Assembly (NCBI RefSeq): GCF_037023735.1
Contig: NZ_CP146069.1
Span: 1,157,501 to 1,221,500, forward strand
Length of the DNA: 64,000 bases
Direction: 5' to 3'
From: Roseovarius sp. S88
GTDB taxonomy: Bacteria; Pseudomonadota; Alphaproteobacteria; Rhodobacterales; Rhodobacteraceae
The notes under the pieces were generated by a model. The model had not been told where the DNA came from and ran no database searches. It saw nothing but the letters and a program-made list of their open reading frames with translations. The translations under genes and the position numbers were made by a program. This document shows positions 47,926-55,168 of this stretch, piece after piece; the stretch's first letter is position 1; every line of letters begins with the position of its first letter.

Positions 47926-47953
47926 GGGGTATTTGGAACAAGAAAGAAGCAGC
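47926..47953 (+). repeat. Intergenic repeat family A, copy 4
   Basis: GGGGTATTTGGAACAAGAAA followed by GAAGCAGC. It forms an inverted pair with copy 5 at 48091, about 140 bases away, upstream of valS. Confidence 0.6.
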
Positions 47954-48090
47954 ACACGCTTTCTTAACCATGGATTGGTAGGACATGCGGGCGGTACAGG
48001 CTGGGGAGCCGATGACCGCACAAGGAAGAAGCCGCCCCACCTGTGCCTGGCCGCAGCGCAGGACCTCGCATGGGTCGGGGCGCTTCGACT

Positions 48091-48120
48091 GGGCTTCTTT
48101 CTTGTTGAAAATACCCGAAA
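48091..48120 (-). repeat. Intergenic repeat family A, copy 5 (inverted)
   Basis: Read on the minus strand it is TTTCGGGTATTTTCAACAAG then AAAGAAGCCC. It lies just beyond the end of the TmpB-like gene and is inverted relative to copy 4. Confidence 0.6.
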
Positions 48121-48126
48121 AGCGCG

Positions 48127-48750
48127 TCAGTTGCGGTCAGCGGCCCGTTTTTCATCAACCAGCGGTTCGCGTACGCCTGATCGGATCACGTCGGGGTCAT
48201 AGGGCTGTCGGGCGAACACCTTTTCGACCATGGGTGCGAAGAATTCGAGTGGCAGGTCGTCGTAGTCGGGGTCAAAGCTCGCCTGATCCCAGCGTTCGCA
48301 GAACTCGGCGCAATCGTTGAAGTATTGGTGACCGGCGTGACGGTCGCGTTTGTTGGGATCTGCTCCGTCGAGGTGGTGGCCGTAATAGACCATCTGAAAA
48401 TCGCCATGGGTGGCCACCACCCAGGTGCATTGTTCGCGCACGAAGGGTTTAAGGATCGTGGCGGCGTATTCATCGTGATTGTAGGGCGCGTAGATGTCAC
48501 CGATATCGTGCAGAAGGGCGGCGACAACCCAGTCGATATCCGCGCCATCCCGCCAGGCGCGGGTGGCCGATTGCACCGAATGACCCAGGCGTGTGACCTG
48601 ATAGCCTGACAGGCTTTCGTCCAACTCGACCATCGCTTTCATCAGGCGGCGGGCGGTGTGTTTGGTGTGGTCAATTTCATGAGCGGTCAGGAATTCGTAA
48701 TCTTCCTTCGTGCCGTCCTTCATCTGGGTGAAGCTGACTTTGTCGATCAT
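48127..48750 (-). CDS. HD-domain oxygenase, TmpB-like
   Basis: A 207-residue HD protein: His57 in LGHSVQSATRAW, the pair His81-Asp82 in ALLHDIGDIYAPYNHDEY, and further His/Asp residues in VATHGDFQMVYYGHHLDG. This ligand set and size match the PhnZ/TmpB diiron oxygenases, often annotated as phosphohydrolases. TmpB, described from the roseobacter Leisingera caerulea, cleaves the C-P bond of hydroxylated trimethylaminoethylphosphonate to glycine betaine and phosphate. The 4-base overlap with a PhyH-type dioxygenase gene is the main reason for this call. The exact substrate is inferred. Confidence 0.75.
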   Translation of the reverse strand: MIDKVSFTQMKDGTKEDYEFLTAHEIDHTKHTARRLMKAMVELDESLSGYQVTRLGHSVQSATRAWRDGADIDWVVAALLHDIGDIYAPYNHDEYAATILKPFVREQCTWVVATHGDFQMVYYGHHLDGADPNKRDRHAGHQYFNDCAEFCERWDQASFDPDYDDLPLEFFAPMVEKVFARQPYDPDVIRSGVREPLVDEKRAADRN

Positions 48751-49628
48751 CCGTAAAACCCTTTCGTGTCCGCTTCAGCGCCGTCCATCAAGGCAGCGGC
48801 TTGCGCTTTTCTGATCTCATCGTAAAGCGCAAGGCTCTCTGGCGTAAAGGGCGCGCGGGGTGCGGTAAAGTTGATAAAGTTGCCGGTGCGGTCCGCGCCG
48901 CGGGCAAGGATGGCATAATCCTTGGCAGCCACTTCCTGCGCAATTTGCGGCGTGCAGTAGCGAATGGCGACCGCAATGCGACGGTCACTCGACACATTTG
49001 GTCCAGAGCCATGAATCATCAGCCCGTGATGCAGCGACATCTGCCCCGGCTGCAATTCGGCGGCCACCTTGTCTTGTGGTGCCACGTCCACGCGAATCTC
49101 TTGCCCGCGCGACAGCAGGTTGTTGTCATCATAGGTGTCGTCATGTGGGAGGATCGGGTTCTTATGCGAGCCCTTCACAAAATCCATGCAGCCCGATTGG
49201 CGCGTGGCGGGGCTAAGCGCAATCCAAGCGGTGCACAGCTGATCCACCGCGCCAAAGCCCCAATAGGTCAGGTCCTGATGCATGGACACAATGGCTTTTG
49301 TGTTTGGTTCCTTGATGAAGAACTCCACGCTCCAGATCAGGATATCCGGGCCAAGCAGACCCTCAATCACATCCAAAACCCGGTCATCTGCTGCAATCTG
49401 ATGCGCCATCGGGATCACGCAGTGGGAGTTGATGCGTTTGTAGGTATTGAGCGGCAAAGGCAAACCATTGTCGAGCCAGTCGGCCTCCAGCGTTTCTAGT
49501 TCTTTGCGCAGGCTTTGGGCCTCGGTCGCGTCCAGCACCGGGATGGGGCACAGGAAACCGTCGCGCCAGTATTGGTCGATTTGCGCCTCACTCAGACGGC
49601 CATTTTGAAGCAGGGTCATGTCGAGCAT
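48747..49628 (-). CDS. Fe(II)/2-oxoglutarate dioxygenase (PhyH family), TmpA-like
   Basis: A 293-residue cupin-fold oxygenase. Iron ligands His117-x-Asp119 are in VSMHQDLTYWGF and the distal histidine is in GLMIHGSGPN (about 206), followed by a 2-oxoglutarate-binding arginine near SSDRRIAVAIRY. PGQMSLHHG and SGCMDFVKGSHK are PhyH hallmarks. TmpA hydroxylates 2-trimethylaminoethylphosphonate at C1. The gene is preceded by GGAGG, overlaps the TmpB-like gene and is divergent from a LysR regulator. Confidence 0.77.
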   Translation of the reverse strand: MLDMTLLQNGRLSEAQIDQYWRDGFLCPIPVLDATEAQSLRKELETLEADWLDNGLPLPLNTYKRINSHCVIPMAHQIAADDRVLDVIEGLLGPDILIWSVEFFIKEPNTKAIVSMHQDLTYWGFGAVDQLCTAWIALSPATRQSGCMDFVKGSHKNPILPHDDTYDDNNLLSRGQEIRVDVAPQDKVAAELQPGQMSLHHGLMIHGSGPNVSSDRRIAVAIRYCTPQIAQEVAAKDYAILARGADRTGNFINFTAPRAPFTPESLALYDEIRKAQAAALMDGAEADTKGFYG

Positions 49629-49704
49629 AGTGGAACGCCTCCTCCTCGCGCTGAGTATAGCCTAGCGTCGGGCTGATCAGGCTCAAAACTGTGATACTGG
49701 ACGC

Positions 49705-49729
49705 TGAGGCTAAGTTCAGCTTAGTCTCA
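49705..49729. promoter_or_regulatory. Candidate LysR-type operator
   Basis: A perfect palindrome TGAG-N-CTAAG-N5-CTTAG-N-CTCA centred on 49717, in the 105-base region between tmpA-like and the LysR gene. It ends 4 bases before the LysR start codon and occupies its ribosome-site position, so binding would also affect the regulator itself. Confidence 0.6.
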
Positions 49730-49733
49730 ACCC

Positions 49734-50618
49734 ATGGCTGTCTCTGTCCCCTCTCTCAATTGGCTGCGCGTTTTCGAGGCCGCCGCTCGGGCCGAGAGCT
49801 TTGCCCGCGCCGCATCAGAGCTTAACATGTCGGCCGCAGCGGTGAGCCAACAGGTGCGCGCGCTGGAAGAGCGGTTAGAAACGCAACTCTTTGAACGGCA
49901 AGCACATGCCGTGCGGTTAACGGAGGCAGGTCGCGCCTACCTTCCTGGGGTTCAACAGGCTTTGTTGACGCTGCAAAGTACAACAGAAGGGCTATTCGGG
50001 GCCAATCGGGCCGAGCAACTCTATGTGCGTGCCGTCCTGCTCTTTGCTCATGGGATTCTGGCCGAAGGGCATGGCGATTTCTCGACCCAGAATCCCCAGA
50101 TCACGTTGCAGATTGATACCGGCAATAGCATTGGTGATTTCTCGCAGGGTTTCAGCGACCTTCAGATCGTGTTTGGTAATCCGTCAGCTTACGGCGCGCA
50201 GGGCGAAGCCCTGTTTTCTGAAAGGCTCTACCCGGTGGCCTTGCCCGAGATCGCGGCGCAGATCACATCGCCCGGAGACCTTTTGCGCCAGACCCTCATA
50301 GAAGTCGGCACGCATCGTGCAGGCTGGCCACATGTGTTTGAAAGCTCAGGCATCTGGCCGGGGGCTGTCAAATACATCTTTGCCGACAGCACGATCATGG
50401 CCTTTGCGTTGGCGCGGTCGGGCACAGGTGTGGCCCTGGCGCGTGCGCCTGCCAGTGATCGGGCGATGGCAGAGGCCGGGCTGGTGCCATGTCTCGAAGG
50501 GTTCTCAGTTGCAGGACAAGAGGCGTATCATCTGGTCTACCCGGATCGTGCGGCCCTGCGGCCAGCGGCGCGTCGCTTTCGCGAGTGGTTGGTTGCCTAT
50601 TGTGCGGAGCGGTCTTAG
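49734..50618 (+). CDS. LysR-type transcriptional regulator (GcvA-like)
   Basis: A 294-residue protein with an N-terminal winged helix-turn-helix (LNWLRVFEAAARAESFARAA, SELNMSAAAVSQQVRALEER) and a periplasmic-binding-like effector domain. The AAVSQQV turn is typical of the GcvA/AmpR branch. No ribosome site is visible before the ATG at 49734; the spot is filled by a palindrome. Its divergent position suggests control of the TmpA/TmpB-like pair, with a phosphonate or betaine as effector (inference). Confidence 0.87.
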   Translation: MAVSVPSLNWLRVFEAAARAESFARAASELNMSAAAVSQQVRALEERLETQLFERQAHAVRLTEAGRAYLPGVQQALLTLQSTTEGLFGANRAEQLYVRAVLLFAHGILAEGHGDFSTQNPQITLQIDTGNSIGDFSQGFSDLQIVFGNPSAYGAQGEALFSERLYPVALPEIAAQITSPGDLLRQTLIEVGTHRAGWPHVFESSGIWPGAVKYIFADSTIMAFALARSGTGVALARAPASDRAMAEAGLVPCLEGFSVAGQEAYHLVYPDRAALRPAARRFREWLVAYCAERS

Positions 50619-50680
50619 CCCCTTGCGGGACGGGTCGGCGGGGCGTATACGCGCGGCCTGAACCCCAAAGGGAATGCATC

Positions 50681-51469
50681 ATGCCGGGCAGTGCCAATCT
50701 TAACATTATGCTGAAGGCTGCCCGCAAGGCAGGCCGGTCGCTGGCCAAGGATTTCCGTGAGGTTGAAAACCTTCAGGTGAGTTCAAAAGGCGCAGGCGAT
50801 TTCGTCAGCCGCGCGGATATCGCAGCCGAGGCCATTCTGAAAGAAGAGCTGATGGGCGCGCGCCCGACCTATGGCTGGCTGGCCGAAGAAGGTGGTGAAG
50901 AAGCGGGGCAGGACCCCACACGTCGCTGGATTGTGGATCCGCTGGATGGCACGACGAATTTTCTGCATGGCTTGCCGCACTGGGCCATCTCTATCGCATT
51001 GGAGCACAAAGGCCAGGTTGTGACCGGCGTGATTTACGATGCAGCCAAGGACGAGATGTATTTCGCCGAAAAAGGCGAGGGCGCTTTTTTGAATGACAGC
51101 CGCTTGCGAGTGTCGGACCGCAAGGTCATGATCGAGTCGATTTTTGCGACAGGTGTGCCATTTGGTGGCCGTGCGGATTTGCCTGAGACTCTGCAGGATC
51201 TGGCACGGCTTATGCCCACATGTGCTGGGGTGCGCCGGTGGGGATCGGCTGCGCTGGACATTGCCTATGTCGCGGCCGGGCGCTATGAGGGCTTCTGGGA
51301 GCGGCGTTTGAATGCCTGGGATCTGGCCGCAGGGCTGATCATCCTGCGTGAAGCAGGCGGGTTGGCCGAACCTTTGGTGCCAGGTGGCAATATTCTGGAA
51401 GATGGCGATATCGTCTGCGCAAATGAAGCGATCTTTTCGACTTTTGCCAAAGTGATCCGCGACGCCTGA
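50681..51469 (+). CDS. Inositol monophosphatase family protein (SuhB-like)
   Basis: 262 residues from ATG 50681; the longer frame to 50489 overlaps the LysR gene. Metal motifs are WLAEEGGEEAG, IVDPLDGTTNFLHGLPHWAI and the C-terminal AWDLAAGLIILREAGG. The family dephosphorylates inositol phosphate or related sugar phosphates, and SuhB also acts in rRNA antitermination. Which applies here is not visible. It ends 4 bases before a double-hairpin element facing the TetR gene. Confidence 0.87.
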   Translation: MPGSANLNIMLKAARKAGRSLAKDFREVENLQVSSKGAGDFVSRADIAAEAILKEELMGARPTYGWLAEEGGEEAGQDPTRRWIVDPLDGTTNFLHGLPHWAISIALEHKGQVVTGVIYDAAKDEMYFAEKGEGAFLNDSRLRVSDRKVMIESIFATGVPFGGRADLPETLQDLARLMPTCAGVRRWGSAALDIAYVAAGRYEGFWERRLNAWDLAAGLIILREAGGLAEPLVPGGNILEDGDIVCANEAIFSTFAKVIRDA

Positions 51470-51472
51470 GAT

Positions 51473-51520
51473 CAAAAGCCGTTTGAAGGCTATTGCCAAT
51501 ATCTTTCAAAAAGAAGTTGG
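51473..51520. repeat. Double-hairpin element, copy 1 (degenerate)
   Basis: Two adjacent imperfect hairpins: CAAAAGCC..GGCTATTG at 51473-51495 and CCAATATCTTT..AAGAAGTTGG at 51496-51520. The layout matches 53901-53948. It lies between convergent suhB-like and TetR genes and probably terminates both. Confidence 0.65.
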
Positions 51521-51525
51521 GCTGC

Positions 51526-52152
51526 TCAGGCCGCTCCGGCAGGGCGCTGTGTGAAAAGCAGTTTCACATACGTTCGAAGCTGAAGGATTTGCGCGGCAAG
51601 TGTTTCGCGCTCGCCCAGCACCTTTTGCAGCACAATTGCCCCTTCGGCGACCCCGGACACCATGTCGCCTAGGGCATCAAGGTCGACTGGTTCCGCTGGA
51701 GGGTAACGTTCGGCGATTTCTTCGAACATTGCGCGAAACCGGGCGCGCCAGGCCAAAATCGCCTCACGGTTCAACTCCCGCACACCACGATCAAAAAGGC
51801 GGTCCTGGTAAGCGGCGGCGGCGATTACACAGCCAGGGTGGCCATTTGGCAGATCTGCAAGAACTTCGGCCAGAAGTTTGAGGCCAATGAGCATGGCATG
51901 CAGCGGGTCGTCATTAAGCTCTCGCGCCCGGCCGAACACATCGTCAAAGAGCGCGTTCTCGGCGCCGATGTAGCGTTCCAGCAAGGCGCGGGCCAGCGCG
52001 TTCTTGTCTTTGAAATGGTAAAAGAACCCGCTGCGCGAAATTCCCACCGCAGCAACAATTTCTTCGATAGATGTGGCCTCAAACCCTTTTTCCAGCACGG
52101 CCTTTTCGGCGACATCCAATATCTGTGTTTTTGTGTTGGGTTTCTCACTCAC
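51526..52152 (-). CDS. TetR family transcriptional regulator
   Basis: 208 residues from GTG 52152, chosen because AGGAGA lies 8-10 bases upstream; the open frame continues to 52218 without family sequence. The N-terminal helix-turn-helix is KTQILDVAEKAVLEKGFEAT followed by SIEEIVAAVGISRSGFFYHF. The C-terminal ligand domain has GHPGCVIAAAAYQDRLFDRG. It is divergent from the homocysteine methyltransferase gene across 184 bases holding repeated GAGTCCAG motifs, so it may regulate that gene. Confidence 0.86.
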   Translation of the reverse strand: MSEKPNTKTQILDVAEKAVLEKGFEATSIEEIVAAVGISRSGFFYHFKDKNALARALLERYIGAENALFDDVFGRARELNDDPLHAMLIGLKLLAEVLADLPNGHPGCVIAAAAYQDRLFDRGVRELNREAILAWRARFRAMFEEIAERYPPAEPVDLDALGDMVSGVAEGAIVLQKVLGERETLAAQILQLRTYVKLLFTQRPAGAA

Positions 52153-52172
52153 GGCCCATTCTCCTGTACTGC

Positions 52173-52263
52173 GAGTCCAGTTGACACTAATCTGGTCCGG
52201 TAGTTCATTCCAGCACACGTTTTAAATTGTTGAAATTAAGCAAAATTTATAGAGTCCAGGACT
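52173..52263. promoter_or_regulatory. Divergent region with repeated GAGTCCAG motifs
   Basis: GAGTCCAG occurs at 52173 and 52252. The second is part of the palindrome AGTCC-A-GGACT (52253-52263); the first is part of ACTG-N6-CAGT. An AT-rich stretch (TTTTAAATTGTTGAAATTAA) between them may hold promoters. These are candidate TetR operators. Confidence 0.35.
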
Positions 52264-52336
52264 GTACCACAGGCGCACTCGCGGTGACATGTGGCACAGG
52301 ATATGTCCCGACCATTCTCATTTTGGAGTGAAGATT

Positions 52337-53281
52337 ATGCGACTGACAAAATTTTTAAAAAGCGACCGTTACTATCTCACGGATGGAGGTCTGGAAACCT
52401 TTATGGTCTTCGACAAAGGGTATGACCTGCCGTGTTTTTCCGCAGCTGTCCTGCTTGAGACCGAAGGTGGGCGAGCTGAGCTGAATGCCTATTTTGACCG
52501 GTTCATTGGCTTGGCCAAGGCCGATGAGCGCGGCTATGTTCTGGATGTGCCGACATGGCGGTCCGGGATGGCCTGGGCCGAGGCATTGGACAAAAGCGCG
52601 GCGGAGCAGATGCAAGTGAATACAGATGCGGTGCGCTTTGTTGAGGCCATCCGCGCGCGCCACGAGACCGAGGTATATCCGATCCTGCTCAATGGATTGG
52701 TCGGACCGGCCGGTGACGCCTACGCGCCGGGCACGCTTTTGCCTGAGGACGAAGCCTTAGAGACGCACACACCACAGATTGCCGCGCTGGCAGGGGCTGG
52801 TGTGGATTTGATCAGTGCGCTGACGCTCACCCATTCTGAGGAGGCCGTAGGTATTGTCCGAGCTGCGCAAAAGGCAAATGCGCCTGTGGCTATTGCCTTC
52901 ACACTGGAAACCGATGGGCATTTGCCCTCGGGCCAACCCCTGGGCGAGGCGATTGCGCAGGTGGACAGTGCGACGGAAAATGGGCCGATCTACTATATGA
53001 TCAACTGTGCCCATCCTGATCATTTCCGGGACCAGCTGTCTGGTGGTGCAGACTGGCTTGCCCGGATTGGCGGGCTGCGCTGCAACGCCTCTCGCCTCAG
53101 CCATGCGGAATTGGATGCCGCCGAAGAGCTGGATGATGGTGATCCGCAAGAGCTGGGTCGCTTGAATGCCGATTTGCTCGGGATGTTGCCGAATGTTCGC
53201 GTGTTCGGGGGATGCTGTGGCACGGATCACCGACATGTGGAATGCATGTCGCATCATGCCTCTGACCAACGCGCGGCGTGA
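52337..53281 (+). CDS. Homocysteine S-methyltransferase family protein
   Basis: 314 residues from ATG 52337 (GGAG about 9 bases upstream; the GTG/ATG extension to 52289 is not supported). The zinc thiolate ligands are in YYMINCAHP and FGGCCGTDHRHVE, and the barrel begins YYLTDGGLETFMVFDKGYDLP. Such enzymes move a methyl group from betaine, S-methylmethionine or a similar donor to homocysteine. The donor here is not fixed by sequence. The GNAT gene begins 14 bases downstream. Confidence 0.85.
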   Translation: MRLTKFLKSDRYYLTDGGLETFMVFDKGYDLPCFSAAVLLETEGGRAELNAYFDRFIGLAKADERGYVLDVPTWRSGMAWAEALDKSAAEQMQVNTDAVRFVEAIRARHETEVYPILLNGLVGPAGDAYAPGTLLPEDEALETHTPQIAALAGAGVDLISALTLTHSEEAVGIVRAAQKANAPVAIAFTLETDGHLPSGQPLGEAIAQVDSATENGPIYYMINCAHPDHFRDQLSGGADWLARIGGLRCNASRLSHAELDAAEELDDGDPQELGRLNADLLGMLPNVRVFGGCCGTDHRHVECMSHHASDQRAA

Positions 53282-53295
53282 GACGGAGCGAAAGG

Positions 53296-53892
53296 ATGAA
53301 AGATCTGATGACACAGATGATGCCCGAAGACGCCCGGATTGAAGACGCACCTGCATTGGCGCAGCTCGTGGTGATGGCCGGTCACGGCATGCCTTTGCTG
53401 GTGTGGGAAGAGATGCGCGAACCTGGTGAAGATGTCTGGGACGTGGGTGCGCGTCGGGCCGCGCGCGAAGAAGGGCAGTTTTCCTATCGCAAGGCGCGCG
53501 TCATTCGACGGGATGGTACGGTGATCTCCTCACTGGTGGGATACCCATTGGATGAGGTGGTGCCCGAGGCCGAGCTTGACGATCTTCCACCGCTGTTCCG
53601 CCCCTTGGTAGAGCTTGAAAACGAGGCGGTGCCCAGTTGGTATGTGAATGTCTTGGCGACCTTTCCGGAGGCGCGCTGCAAGGGCGCGGCAAAAGCGCTT
53701 TTGCAAGATGCCGAAGCGCAGGCCAGAGCATCGGGACAAACGCGGATGAGCATTATCACGAGTGACGACAATCCCGCGCTCAAGCTTTATGAGCATGTCG
53801 GCTATCGCCAGATTACGCGCCGCCCCGTGGTGCGTGACGGATGGAAGACGGACTCCAAAGAGTGGATTCTGCTGATCAAGAACCTGGGTTAA
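53296..53892 (+). CDS. GNAT family acetyltransferase
   Basis: 198 residues from ATG 53296, with GGAG 7 bases upstream. The acetyl-CoA-binding segment is VNVLATFPEARCKGAAKALL followed by ITSDDNPALKLYEHVGYRQI. The N-terminal half (APALAQLVVMAGHGMPLLVW) matches a roseobacter-type GNAT subgroup. The acceptor is unknown. It is co-directional with the methyltransferase and probably co-transcribed; it ends before a double hairpin. Confidence 0.82.
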   Translation: MKDLMTQMMPEDARIEDAPALAQLVVMAGHGMPLLVWEEMREPGEDVWDVGARRAAREEGQFSYRKARVIRRDGTVISSLVGYPLDEVVPEAELDDLPPLFRPLVELENEAVPSWYVNVLATFPEARCKGAAKALLQDAEAQARASGQTRMSIITSDDNPALKLYEHVGYRQITRRPVVRDGWKTDSKEWILLIKNLG

Positions 53893-53900
53893 GCGCTGGG

Positions 53901-53948
53901 CAAAAGCCTGTTGAAGGCTTTTGCCAATGTCTTTCAAAAAGACATTGG
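53901..53948. repeat. Double-hairpin element, copy 2 (perfect)
   Basis: CAAAAGCCT/AGGCTTTTG (53901-53923) is followed directly by CCAATGTCTT/AAGACATTGG (53924-53948), both perfect stems with 5-base loops. It lies between convergent GNAT and GFA genes and is probably a bidirectional terminator. Confidence 0.75.
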
Positions 53949-53954
53949 ATGAGG

Positions 53955-54320
53955 TTATCGATCTGATGGGTGGTTGACGCCATCATCCCACGGGATGGGC
54001 TCGTGCTCGGCGGGGTTCTGCCCTTCGATAGACCCGAAATTAACGCCATATTCGTTCGGGTTAGAGCGGCGCTGGTGATGCGTGTAAATCCCGCAGGTCT
54101 TACAAAAGAAGTGCTGCGCCGTGCCGGTGTTCCAGGTGTAAAGTGAAAGGTTGTCAGCGCCTTTGGTCACCTTGAGATCATCTAATGGCACGCTGACCGT
54201 TGGCGCGGCGCGGCGGCGGCAGAATGAGCAGTCACAGCGATGCGGAGAGGGAATGCCATCGGGCAGATTGAGCGAGAGTTCAACCGCGCCGCAGTGGCAA
54301 GTGGCTTTGTAGACGCTCAT
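53955..54320 (-). CDS. GFA family (glutathione-dependent formaldehyde-activating enzyme-like) protein
   Basis: A 121-residue zinc protein with the expected cysteine sets: ATCHCGAVELSL, HRCDCSFCRRRA and FFCKTCGIYTHHQR. Family members bind two zinc ions. The founding enzyme condenses formaldehyde with glutathione, but most relatives have other or unknown substrates. The start overlaps the rhomboid stop by 4 bases. Confidence 0.88.
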   Translation of the reverse strand: MSVYKATCHCGAVELSLNLPDGIPSPHRCDCSFCRRRAAPTVSVPLDDLKVTKGADNLSLYTWNTGTAQHFFCKTCGIYTHHQRRSNPNEYGVNFGSIEGQNPAEHEPIPWDDGVNHPSDR

Positions 54321-55060
54321 TTGCGGGTCACTTTCGGGATTGACGTTCGCACAAAGCGATAGGTGGCGTCCGGATGTGGCGGATGGCCGTCAGTTTGTTC
54401 CCAGAACCGTTGCCCGCCGCGACGCAGAAAGACGGGGATGGTGAGCAGGATACCCGCGATGAACCCGCCCGCATGCGCCCAATAGGCGACGCCGCCGGTC
54501 TCGGGATCGGCGCCAAGCCCGCCAAAGATCTGTATGGCAAACCACAGCACCAGCATGGTCCAGGCCGGAATGCTGATGATGCGGAAAATGATGATCAGGA
54601 TGATGAGAATATCGACCTTGGCCCGTGGGAAGAGCAGAAGATAGCCGCCCATGACCCCGGCAATCGCACCAGATGCGCCCACGGTTGGCACTTGGCTGAG
54701 GGGAGCTGAGATCAGATGCGTGACCCCCGCCGCGATGCCACAGGCCAAGTAGAAGACAAGGTAGCCCACATGGCCCATCTCGTCCTCCATGTTGTCGCCG
54801 AATATCCATAAAAACAGCATGTTACCCGCAAGGTGCATCCAGCCGCCATGCAGGAACATCGAAGTAAGCAATGTCTCATATGTGCCCTGTTGGCTGACAA
54901 GGACCGGCACCATAGCCCATTCGTAGAAAAACCCGTTGAGTGCGCGGGGATCGCTGAAAAGCGGCCAGTAGCTGAGGAAAATACCAATATTGAGCGCCAT
55001 CAGCACGTAGGTGACGTAAGGCACCCGACCAGACGGGTTGTGATCGCGAATAGGAAACAT
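54317..55060 (-). CDS. Rhomboid family intramembrane serine protease
   Basis: 247 residues with about six membrane helices. MFLHGGWMHLAGNMLFLWIF holds the conserved HxxxN region, the catalytic serine is in TVGASGAIAGVMGGYL (GxSG) and the catalytic histidine is in YWAHAGGFIAGILL. It cleaves transmembrane segments of partner proteins; the substrate is unknown. It is translated with the GFA gene through a 4-base overlap. Confidence 0.93.
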   Translation of the reverse strand: MFPIRDHNPSGRVPYVTYVLMALNIGIFLSYWPLFSDPRALNGFFYEWAMVPVLVSQQGTYETLLTSMFLHGGWMHLAGNMLFLWIFGDNMEDEMGHVGYLVFYLACGIAAGVTHLISAPLSQVPTVGASGAIAGVMGGYLLLFPRAKVDILIILIIIFRIISIPAWTMLVLWFAIQIFGGLGADPETGGVAYWAHAGGFIAGILLTIPVFLRRGGQRFWEQTDGHPPHPDATYRFVRTSIPKVTRK

Positions 55061-55129
55061 GCGACGACTGTGGCGAGGGACAGACGAGGGGTCAAGCGAT
55101 CAGTGTTGGCACGTTTGGATGGTGTGGGG

Positions 55130-55160
55130 TTTGAGTATTTTGGGAACGATGAAAGGGCAG
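55130..55160 (+). repeat. Intergenic repeat family A, copy 6
   Basis: TTTGAGTATTTTGGGAACGA followed by TGAAAGGGCAG, between the putA stop and the rhomboid start. It is nearly identical to copy 3. Confidence 0.6.
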
Positions 55161-55168
55161 GGTAGAGT

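Noticed and set aside
48127-48750. Ordinary HD phosphohydrolase
   Set aside because: The overlap with a PhyH dioxygenase gene and the ligand pattern fit PhnZ/TmpB-type oxygenases better, though biochemical proof is lacking.
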